From Shimia aestuarii (GTDB lineage Bacteria; Pseudomonadota; Alphaproteobacteria; Rhodobacterales; Rhodobacteraceae), in contig NZ_JAKVRD010000011.1 of NCBI RefSeq assembly GCF_022814865.1, forward strand, positions 1 through 64,000: DNA of 64,000 bases, in the 5' to 3' direction. Positions within the stretch are counted from its first letter, which is position 1; each line of letters opens with the position of its first letter. Positions 55,054 through 64,000 of this stretch are shown in pieces. A program made the translations under genes and the position numbers. Under the pieces are notes generated by a model. It was not told the DNA's origin and did not search any database. It saw only the letters and a program-made list of their open reading frames with translations.

Positions 55054-56157
55054 ATGACCCGCCTCGCGATCACCCATCTGACGCTGTCGCATTTCCGCTC
55101 GCACCGCAAAGGCGCGATCGATTGTGATGCGCGCCCAGTGGCGATCCATGGGCCGAACGGCGCGGGCAAGACCAATATCCTCGAGGCGATCTCGCTCTTT
55201 TCGCCCGGTCGCGGTTTGCGCCGCGCCAGCGCCGAGGACATGACCCGCCGCCCTGAAGCCTTGGGATGGAAGTTGACGGGGCATCTTCACTCCCTCGACC
55301 GCCTGCACGAGATCGAGATCTGGTCCGAAAGCGGCGCGGCCCGGCAATTGCGCATCGACGGCAAGACCGCCCCGCAAACCGCCCTTGGCCGCATCGCCCG
55401 CGTCCTCTGGCTCATCCCCGCGATGGACCGGCTCTGGATCGAAGGGGCCGAGGGACGCCGCCGTTTCCTCGACCGCATGGCGCTCTCCTTCTTTCCGGCC
55501 CATGCCGAGGCCGCGCTCGCCTATGAGAAATCCATGCGCGAGCGCAATCGCCTCCTCAAGGATCAGGTCCGCGATGCCGCTTGGTACGGTGCGCTTGAAT
55601 CGCAGATGGCCGACGCCGCCGAGGTTATTCACGCAAATCGCCTCGCGACCATCGTCTATCTCGCCGCCGCACAGGCCAATGCCGAGACCGCTTTTCCCGT
55701 CGCTGACCTGGGCCTGACCCATGCCGAGGGTGACATGCCCGACACCGCCGATGCCCTGCGCGCCGCCTTTGCCGAAAGCCGCCCCCGCGATCTCATGGCC
55801 GGTCGGACGCTCATTGGCCCGCATCGCAGCGACCTTGACGCCACATTCGCGGCCAAGGGTGTCCCGGCCCGCGATTGTTCCACCGGCGAGCAGAAGGCTC
55901 TCCTGATCTCGCTGATCCTTGCCAATGGGCGGGCGCTCGCCGCAGAATTCGGCGCGCCGCCAATCCTCCTTCTCGACGAGGTCGCCGCCCATCTCGACGC
56001 CACCCGCCGCGCCGCGCTCTATGACGAGATATGCGCCCTCGGCGCCCAGGCCTGGATGACCGGGACAGGCCCAGAGCTCTTTGCCGAGCTCGGGGCTCGC
56101 GCCCAGTCTCTTGAAGTCACCGAAGAGAACGGTATCTCGGCGATTTCGACCGGCTGA
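55054..56157 (+). CDS. recF: DNA replication and repair protein RecF
   Basis: A 367-residue SMC-like ATPase that loads RecA at gaps. Walker A is IHGPNGAGKTNILEAIS near residue 30, the signature region is STGEQKALLISLILANGR, and Walker B is PPILLLDEVAAHLDATRR. The N-terminus ITHLTLSHFRSHRKGAI is typical. The ribosome site is hard to identify and may lie in the palindrome at 55023-55045. Confidence 0.94.
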   Translation: MTRLAITHLTLSHFRSHRKGAIDCDARPVAIHGPNGAGKTNILEAISLFSPGRGLRRASAEDMTRRPEALGWKLTGHLHSLDRLHEIEIWSESGAARQLRIDGKTAPQTALGRIARVLWLIPAMDRLWIEGAEGRRRFLDRMALSFFPAHAEAALAYEKSMRERNRLLKDQVRDAAWYGALESQMADAAEVIHANRLATIVYLAAAQANAETAFPVADLGLTHAEGDMPDTADALRAAFAESRPRDLMAGRTLIGPHRSDLDATFAAKGVPARDCSTGEQKALLISLILANGRALAAEFGAPPILLLDEVAAHLDATRRAALYDEICALGAQAWMTGTGPELFAELGARAQSLEVTEENGISAISTG

Positions 56158-56241
56158 GTCCCGCCGCCGAATGGGTAAAAAATCTTGTCTCATTTGCGTG
56201 ACATTCCCCGCCAAAACCCATATTTTGACCGGACTGAGTAG

Positions 56242-58671
<2,430 letters not shown>

Positions 58672-58698
58672 ACCCGCGACTCAGCCTTGTTTTCCAAG

Positions 58699-58729
58699 CG
58701 CGGCGTCGGTCCCCCGGCGCCGCGTTTTT
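58699..58729 (+). terminator. Intrinsic terminator after gyrB
   Basis: CGCGGCG pairs with CGCCGCG over a GC-rich loop and is followed by TTTTT. Confidence 0.8.
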
Positions 58730-58747
58730 CATGAAAAGGAGCGCCCG

Positions 58748-59863
58748 ATGAGCTACCGCCTCCATATCGGCCCGAACATCCGCAAATCCCCCTATTTCGA
58801 CGCGACCGTGCGCGACGGGGTCGCAACCTTCTCGGTCTACAATCACATGTTCATCCCCGGCAATTTCGGCGACCCGGAGGCCGAATATGACCGCCTCCTG
58901 AACGGTGTCGCCATGTGGGACGTCGCCGCCCAGAGACAGGTCGAGCTTCACGGCCCCGACGCAGGTGCCCTCGCGCAATATCTCACACCCCGCAATCTCG
59001 ACGCGACCAAGGTCGGCCAAGGCCGCTATGTCCCGATCTGCGACCATGACGGCCACCTGATCAACGACCCAGTCCTGCAAAAGCTCTCCGAGGATCGTTA
59101 TTGGCTCTCCATCGCCGACAGTGACCTCCTCCTTTGGGCCAAGGCCATCGCACATGAGCGCGGCCTGAACGTCACGGTGCGCGAACCGGACGTTTCCCCC
59201 CTCGCGATCCAAGGTCCAAAGGCCGAGGACGTGACCGCCGCGCTTCTTGGCGACTGGGTGCGCGACCTCAAGTATTTTTGGTTCCGCGAAGTGATGCTCG
59301 ACGACATGCCGCTCCTCGTCGCCCGCTCTGGCTGGTCAAAACAGGGCGGGTTCGAGCTTTACCTGCGCGACGCCCGCTTCGGCACCGCCCTTTGGGATCG
59401 CGTGAAGGAGGCTGGCGCGCCCTTTGGCATCGGCCCCGGTGCCCCAAACGACATCGAACGCCTCGAAAGCGGGCTGATCTCCTACGGCGCCGACATGCGC
59501 CATCAGACCCACCCCGTCACACCTTTCGAGATGGGCTTTGGCAAGATGCTCGACCTCAATGGCCCGCATGAGTTCGTCGGCAAACCGGCCTTACGCGCCT
59601 TGCGCGAAAGCGGCCAGACCCGCCGCCGCACCGGTCTTGTCCTCGACGGCGCGCCGGTCGCAGGCAATGAACACCCCCTGCCGCTCTTTCACGAGGGCAA
59701 GGAGGTCGGCTTTGCCGCCGAAATCGCCTTCTCCAAACGCCTCAGCAAGAATATCGGCGTTGGCCTCGTCGCTGTTGATCTGCCCACGGGCACAACCGGC
59801 CTCTCCGTCGCGCTTGCAGAAGGCCCTCGAACGGTGACACTGGCCGACCTGCCCTTCGCCTGA
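58748..59863 (+). CDS. DmdA-like GcvT-family protein
   Basis: A 371-residue glycine-cleavage-T-family protein. Blocks such as FSVYNHMFIPGNFGDPEAEY, GVAMWDVAAQRQVELHGPDA, LTPRNLDATKVGQGRYVPI, YWLSIADSDLLLW, EPDVSPLAIQGPKAED and RSGWSKQGGFELY closely follow dimethylsulfoniopropionate demethylase DmdA, which transfers a methyl group from DMSP to tetrahydrofolate. The match is from memory of DmdA and not quantified. It may instead be a DmdA paralogue acting on another methylated compound. AAAAGGAG lies upstream; no dmdB/C/D genes are adjacent. Confidence 0.75.
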   Translation: MSYRLHIGPNIRKSPYFDATVRDGVATFSVYNHMFIPGNFGDPEAEYDRLLNGVAMWDVAAQRQVELHGPDAGALAQYLTPRNLDATKVGQGRYVPICDHDGHLINDPVLQKLSEDRYWLSIADSDLLLWAKAIAHERGLNVTVREPDVSPLAIQGPKAEDVTAALLGDWVRDLKYFWFREVMLDDMPLLVARSGWSKQGGFELYLRDARFGTALWDRVKEAGAPFGIGPGAPNDIERLESGLISYGADMRHQTHPVTPFEMGFGKMLDLNGPHEFVGKPALRALRESGQTRRRTGLVLDGAPVAGNEHPLPLFHEGKEVGFAAEIAFSKRLSKNIGVGLVAVDLPTGTTGLSVALAEGPRTVTLADLPFA

Positions 59864-59952
59864 AGCCCTTTTTACTTTCAAACAAGGCCCCAAAAGCGTA
59901 GACGAGACCCGAAATATCGCCCCCTTACGGGCCGTGAATGAGGACGCAGACG

Positions 59953-61071
59953 ATGAAAAAAGCCCTGATAACCGGCGTCACAGGTCAGGATGGCTCTTAC
60001 CTTGCCGAATTCCTGCTCGAGAAAGGCTACGAGGTCCACGGGATCAAGCGCCGCGCCTCCTCGTTCAACACCCAGCGGATCGACCACATCTTCCAAGACC
60101 CGCACACGACCAATGCCCGGCTCAAGCTGCACTACGGCGATCTCACCGATAGCTCGAACCTGACCCGCATCCTGCAAGAGGTGCAGCCAGACGAGGTCTA
60201 TAACCTCGCCGCCCAGAGCCACGTCGCTGTGAGCTTTGAAAGCCCCGAATATACCGCCGACGTGGACGCCACCGGCACGCTGCGCCTACTCGAAGCGATC
60301 CGCTTTCTCGGTCTCGAGAAAAAGACCCGCTTCTATCAGGCCTCGACCTCCGAACTCTACGGTCTCGTGCAGGAAATCCCACAGACCGAAACCACCCCCT
60401 TCCACCCACGTAGCCCCTACGCAGTGGCCAAGATGTATGCCTATTGGATCACGGTGAACTACCGCGAGGCCTATGGCATGTATGCCTGCAACGGCATCCT
60501 CTTCAATCACGAGTCCCCCCGCCGCGGCGAGACATTCGTGACCCGCAAGATCACCCGCGGCCTCGCCAATATCGCCCAAGGGCTCGAGCCCTGCCTCTAC
60601 ATGGGCAATATCGACGCCCTGCGCGATTGGGGCCACGCCAAGGATTACGTCCGCATGCAGTGGATGATGCTGCAACAGGAGACACCGGACGACTTCGTGA
60701 TCGCCACGGGCGTGCAATATTCCGTCCGCCAGTTCATCGAATGGACGGCGGCCGAGCTTGGCATCAAAGTCCGCTTCGAAGGCGAAGGGCTTGAGGAAAT
60801 CGGCATCGTCGAAGCGATCGAGGGCGACGACGCCCCCGCGCTCTCCGTCGGCGACGTGATCCTGCGCATCGACCCGCGCTATTTCCGTCCCGCAGAGGTC
60901 GAGACCCTTCTCGGAGACCCCTCCAAGGCCAAGGCCAAACTTGGCTGGACCCCGGAAATCACCGTGCAGGAAATGTGCGCCGAGATGGTCGCCCATGACC
61001 TCAAGAACGCCCGCCGCACCCGCCTTCTGCGCGAGCACGGCCTCGAACTCCCGGTCTCAACGGAAAGCTGA
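59953..61071 (+). CDS. gmd: GDP-mannose 4,6-dehydratase
   Basis: A 372-residue short-chain dehydrogenase converting GDP-D-mannose to GDP-4-keto-6-deoxymannose. The NADP motif is [15 protein letters not shown], the catalytic Ser/Thr is in [10 protein letters not shown] and the YxxxK pair in [28 protein letters not shown] is a Gmd signature. Start at 59953, preceded by GAGGAC; an ATG 15 bases earlier is possible. It heads the sugar-nucleotide operon. Confidence 0.95.
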   Translation: MKKALITGVTGQDGSYLAEFLLEKGYEVHGIKRRASSFNTQRIDHIFQDPHTTNARLKLHYGDLTDSSNLTRILQEVQPDEVYNLAAQSHVAVSFESPEYTADVDATGTLRLLEAIRFLGLEKKTRFYQASTSELYGLVQEIPQTETTPFHPRSPYAVAKMYAYWITVNYREAYGMYACNGILFNHESPRRGETFVTRKITRGLANIAQGLEPCLYMGNIDALRDWGHAKDYVRMQWMMLQQETPDDFVIATGVQYSVRQFIEWTAAELGIKVRFEGEGLEEIGIVEAIEGDDAPALSVGDVILRIDPRYFRPAEVETLLGDPSKAKAKLGWTPEITVQEMCAEMVAHDLKNARRTRLLREHGLELPVSTES

Positions 61072-61076
61072 TCACC

Positions 61077-62009
61077 ATGGCCAAGCAAACCCTGCTCCTC
61101 ACGGGCGGTTCCGGCATGGTCGGGCGCAACATACTCGAACATCCCTCAGCATCAGAGTGGACGATCCTCGCCCCCGCCTCGCGCGAACTGGACCTGACGG
61201 ATGCCGGGGCCGTTTCCGCCTATGTAGAGACACATAAACCCGACCTCGTGATCCACGCCGCCGGTCAGGTCGGTGGGATTCAGGCCAACATGGCCCACCC
61301 CGTCGCCTTTCTCGAACGCAACACGGCGATGGGCCGCAATATCATCATGGCCGCCTACCAATCCGGTGTGCGCAACCTTCTAAACCTCGCCTCGACCTGT
61401 ATGTATCCCCGCGCCGCCGCAAACCCGCTGCGCGAAGAGATGATCCTCACGGGCGAGCTGGAGCCGACCAACGAGGGCTATGCGCTGGCCAAGATCATGG
61501 CGACACGCCTCTGCCAATATATCCGCCGCGAGGATGAAACCGCGCAATACAAGACGCTCATCCCCTGCAACCTCTATGGTCGCCACGACAAGTTCGACCC
61601 GAAACACTCGCACCTCCTGCCCGCCATCATCCACAAGGTCCACCTCGCCAAGCAGAACGGCGAAAAGACCGTCGAAATCTGGGGCGATGGCACGGCGCGG
61701 CGCGAATTCATGTATGCGGGCGATCTGGCCGACGCGGTGATGAAGGCCGCCGCCGATCTCGACGCCCTGCCCGAGCTGATGAATTGCGGCCTAGGCCATG
61801 ACCACACGATCAACGCCTATTACGAGACCGTCGCCGATGTGATCGGCTGGGACGGAGAGTTCACCCATGATCTCTCCAAACCCGTCGGCATGAAGCAAAA
61901 ACTCTGCGCCACCGACCGACAGGACGGCTGGGGCTGGAGCGCGCCGACCTCGCTCCGCGACGGCATCAAGACCACCTATGATTTCTATCTGAACGAGGCC
62001 ACGAAATGA
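61077..62009 (+). CDS. GDP-fucose synthase / possible GDP-colitose synthase (Fcl/ColC)
   Basis: A 310-residue epimerase-reductase of the Fcl family. NADP motif LLTGGSGMVGRNIL; catalytic residues Ser106, Cys108, Tyr135 and Lys139 (STCMYP, GYALAK) align with Fcl. It acts on the product of Gmd, giving GDP-L-fucose, or, as ColC, on the ColD product, giving GDP-L-colitose. The neighbouring ColD-like gene makes the second option attractive; the two families cannot be separated by eye. Its stop overlaps the next ATG by four bases. Confidence 0.88.
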   Translation: MAKQTLLLTGGSGMVGRNILEHPSASEWTILAPASRELDLTDAGAVSAYVETHKPDLVIHAAGQVGGIQANMAHPVAFLERNTAMGRNIIMAAYQSGVRNLLNLASTCMYPRAAANPLREEMILTGELEPTNEGYALAKIMATRLCQYIRREDETAQYKTLIPCNLYGRHDKFDPKHSHLLPAIIHKVHLAKQNGEKTVEIWGDGTARREFMYAGDLADAVMKAAADLDALPELMNCGLGHDHTINAYYETVADVIGWDGEFTHDLSKPVGMKQKLCATDRQDGWGWSAPTSLRDGIKTTYDFYLNEATK

Positions 62010-63172
62010 GCTTTCGCTTCCCGCTTGCCACCTCTTCCTGGGACCAGAAAGAGCTCGACGCGCTGCAACGTGTGATCGCCTCCGATCGCTACTCCATGGG
62101 TGATGAGGTGGCCGAGTTCGAACGCCGATTTGCCGCGTATTTCGGCTCTAAATATGCGGTTATGGTCAATTCCGGTTCCTCCGCGAACCTGCTGATGACC
62201 GCCGCGCTGGCCTATACCAAGAACCCCGCGCTCAAGCTCGCGCCCGGCGACGAAATCATCGTCCCCGCCGTAAGCTGGCCGACGACCTACTACCCGCTCA
62301 ACCAATACGGGCTGCACCTCAAATTCGTCGATATCGACCTCGAGACACTGAACTATGATCTCGCCGCACTCGAAGAGGCGGTCACCGACAAGACCCGCGC
62401 CATCATGGTCGTGAACCTGCTTGGCAACCCGAATGATTTCGACGCCATCACCCGTATCATCGACGGGCGCGACATCGTCGTGATCGAGGACAACTGTGAA
62501 TCCATGGGCGCGACGCTCGGTGGCAAACAGGCCGGAACCTTCGGCGTCATGGGCACCTATTCCTGCTTCTTCTCGCACCATATCTCGACCATGGAAGGCG
62601 GCATGGTCGTGACGGATGACGAGGAGCTTTACCACGTCATGCTCGTTCTGCGCGCCCACGGCTGGACCCGCAACCTCCCCAAGTTCAACCACGTCACCGG
62701 CGAGAAATCCGACGATCCCTTCGAGGAGAGCTTCCGCTTCGTCCTGCCCGGCTACAACCTGCGCCCGCTCGAGATGTCAGGCGCGCTCGGCATTGCCCAG
62801 CTTGAAAAGCTCCCCGCCCTGATCGAAGGCCGTCGCGCCAATGGCGCCCTCGTGCAACAGCGCCTTTCCGGCCATCCGAAATTCATGATCCAGAAGGAAA
62901 TCGGCAACTCAAGCTGGTTCGGTTTCTCCCTCGTGATCCGTCCCGAGGCGGGCCTGAAACGCGCCGATCTGGTCAAGGAATTGATCGAGACAGGCTTTGA
63001 ATGTCGCCCCATCGTCGGCGGCAACTTTGCCAAGAACGACGTGATGCAATACTTCGACTATTCCATTCACGCAGAGTTAAAGAATGCCGACTACATCGAC
63101 GCCAATGGCCTCTTCGTCGGCAACCACCACTACCCGATTGCCGACGCCGTGGACGCCCTCGCCGCGCTCTAA
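62006..63172 (+). CDS. ColD-like PLP-dependent sugar 3-dehydratase
   Basis: A 388-residue protein of the DegT/DnrJ/EryC1/StrS fold. The PLP region has NSGSSANLLMTAAL and IEDNCESMGATLGG. The position of the Schiff-base lysine (pattern SFxxxK) is His191 in CFFSHHISTMEGGM, as in GDP-4-keto-6-deoxymannose 3-dehydratase ColD and in RfbH, where the His acts as base for C3 deoxygenation instead of transamination. With Gmd upstream, the substrate is most likely GDP-4-keto-6-deoxymannose. It ends by overlapping the converging thiQ gene by three bases. Confidence 0.83.
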   Translation: MSFRFPLATSSWDQKELDALQRVIASDRYSMGDEVAEFERRFAAYFGSKYAVMVNSGSSANLLMTAALAYTKNPALKLAPGDEIIVPAVSWPTTYYPLNQYGLHLKFVDIDLETLNYDLAALEEAVTDKTRAIMVVNLLGNPNDFDAITRIIDGRDIVVIEDNCESMGATLGGKQAGTFGVMGTYSCFFSHHISTMEGGMVVTDDEELYHVMLVLRAHGWTRNLPKFNHVTGEKSDDPFEESFRFVLPGYNLRPLEMSGALGIAQLEKLPALIEGRRANGALVQQRLSGHPKFMIQKEIGNSSWFGFSLVIRPEAGLKRADLVKELIETGFECRPIVGGNFAKNDVMQYFDYSIHAELKNADYIDANGLFVGNHHYPIADAVDALAAL

Positions 63173-63861
63173 CCGAGATACGCCCGGAGCGCGGGCGGCG
63201 GATTGTCGAGCAAGTCCTGCGTCGTGACCGGCGGTTCCGCCCGCCCATCGGCGACGAGGATCGTCTGCGGCGCGATCCGGCGCGCATCTTCCGGTTCGTG
63301 GCTCACGATCAAGAGCCCCGCGCCCGTCTCCTCGAGCACCTCTTCCACAAGGTCGAGCATCTCTGCCTTGAGCGCCGGACCAAGCGCCGCAAACGGCTCA
63401 TCCAAAAGGACAAAGGCCCGATCCTGCACCAATACCCGCGCCAGCGCCGCGCGGCTCTGTTGTCCGCCGGAAAGCGCCGCCGGCTTGCGCGTGCCATATC
63501 CCTCAAGACCGACGCGCCCAAGCGCTGTCTCAACCCGGTCCCGCTCGGTCTCCGTCAGACGTAGGTTGTGCCGCAGGCCAAGCCCCACGTTCTCCGCCAC
63601 CGTGAGATGTGGGAAAAGGTTGTTGTCCTGAAAAAGCATCGCCACAGGCCGCTTGCCCGGTGCCGCGCCTGTCATATCTTTCCCGTCCCATAGGATGCGC
63701 CCGCGATCCGGCGCAATGAACCCCGCGATGAGCGACAGGAGCGTGGATTTCCCCGCCCCCGATGGCCCGATGACGGCGACCCGCGCGCCCGTCTCGACCG
63801 CGAGATCGGCCCGCAGCGCGAAATCCCCCTGCCGGAGCCTCACATCCTCAAGCATCAACAT
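63169..63861 (-). CDS. thiQ: Thiamine ABC transporter ATPase ThiQ
   Basis: A 230-residue ATPase beginning MLMLEDVRLRQGDFALRADL, with Walker A VIGPSGAGKSTLLSLIAGF, signature ALSGGQQSRAALARVL and Walker B FVLLDEPFAALG. These and the short length fit ThiQ, which energises uptake of thiamine or its phosphates. It overlaps the end of thiP by 14 bases. The start at 63861 follows GGGGAGGG. Confidence 0.85.
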   Translation of the reverse strand: MLMLEDVRLRQGDFALRADLAVETGARVAVIGPSGAGKSTLLSLIAGFIAPDRGRILWDGKDMTGAAPGKRPVAMLFQDNNLFPHLTVAENVGLGLRHNLRLTETERDRVETALGRVGLEGYGTRKPAALSGGQQSRAALARVLVQDRAFVLLDEPFAALGPALKAEMLDLVEEVLEETGAGLLIVSHEPEDARRIAPQTILVADGRAEPPVTTQDLLDNPPPALRAYLG

Positions 63862-64000
63862 GGCTGCGCCCTCCCCTGTCAAAAGCCCAGAACAGGCCGA
63901 AACTCGTCACCAAAAGCACAACAGCCGCCCCCGCCGCCGCCTCCATTTGGTAACTGCCCATGAGGCGATACATCTGGAGCGGCAAGGTCGCCGTCTCCGA
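63848..64000 (-). CDS. thiP: Thiamine ABC transporter permease ThiP, C-terminal end (partial)
   Basis: Fifty codons and the stop of a permease reading frame that continues beyond the window. The visible part contains TLPLQMYRLMGSYQMEAAAG and one final membrane helix (AAVVLLVTSFGLFWAF), matching the C-terminus of ThiP-like inner-membrane permeases. It is upstream of and overlaps thiQ; a thiB gene and any TPP riboswitch would lie outside the window. Confidence 0.75.
   Translation of the reverse strand, partial: SETATLPLQMYRLMGSYQMEAAAGAAVVLLVTSFGLFWAFDRGGRSHVDA

Noticed and set aside
63848-64000. TPP riboswitch for the thiamine transporter
   Set aside because: It would lie upstream of the first gene of the operon, beyond the window; no THI-box structure is seen here.

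Overview
The window looks like chromosomal DNA of an alphaproteobacterium of the Rhodobacteraceae (Roseobacter-like). Supporting signs are the high G+C content, dense gene packing with many 4-base start/stop overlaps, an rpsT-dnaA-dnaN-recF-gyrB replication block, a branched-chain-type ABC transporter operon containing two acyl-CoA ligases, a DmdA-like demethylase homologue, and a GT14-type glycosyltransferase facing a sulfotransferase. The assignment rests on gene content and recognised protein families only; no database search was run. No insertion sequence, prophage, CRISPR array or rRNA gene is visible. One tRNA gene (Val-GAC) is present.

Layout. 1-431: non-coding, with an AT-rich tract, one perfect DnaA box and a period-11 repeat. 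432-3505: MsrPQ periplasmic methionine sulfoxide repair and a membrane-anchored glutamate-synthase-like flavoprotein. 3633-7368: DUF302 protein, a probable orphan Imm41-like immunity gene and ClpB. 7538-11681: PEMT-like membrane protein, PyrF, DNA polymerase IV with a zinc-ribbon head, an N-formylglutamate amidohydrolase-like protein, tRNA-Val and ribosomal protein L36. 11820-11934: a large nested palindrome. 11932-20750: one minus-strand operon (acyl-CoA ligase, LivG, LivH, small membrane protein, LivM, binding protein, LivF, PaaK-like ligase), probably for uptake and CoA activation of a carboxylate. 20946-25332: hybrid histidine kinase, PhoB-type regulator, PepSY protein, cytochrome b, membrane-anchored LuxR-type regulator and WGR protein. 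25329-29422: M20-family amidase and a solitary formate dehydrogenase alpha chain. 29594-35010: phosphatase, CHCC zinc protein, ABC ATPase, GT14 glycosyltransferase, sulfotransferase and DapA.

35166-45044: lytic transglycosylase, EamA transporter, MnmD with a divergent FAD oxidoreductase (a possible split MnmC), hot-dog dehydratase, VOC protein, FMN reductase, OmpA lipoprotein, AraC-Ogt fusion, endonuclease III and adenosine kinase. 45160-49257: UbiB, UbiE, MutM and enoyl-CoA hydratase. 49507-51758: two tandem GT2 glycosyltransferases and rpsT. 52286-58671: dnaA, dnaN, recF, gyrB. 58748-59863: DmdA/GcvT-family protein. 59953-63172: gmd, a fucose/colitose synthase and a ColD-like PLP enzyme whose catalytic lysine is replaced by histidine, pointing to a 3,6-dideoxyhexose surface sugar. 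63169-64000: thiQ and the end of thiP.

The most interesting items are the putative GDP-colitose pathway, the DmdA-like protein, the orphan immunity gene, the GT14/sulfotransferase pair, the redox-flavoured regulatory block at 20.9-25.0 kb, and several repeats and palindromes (11820-11934, 314-359 with 49374-49405, 55001-55045, 45062-45130).
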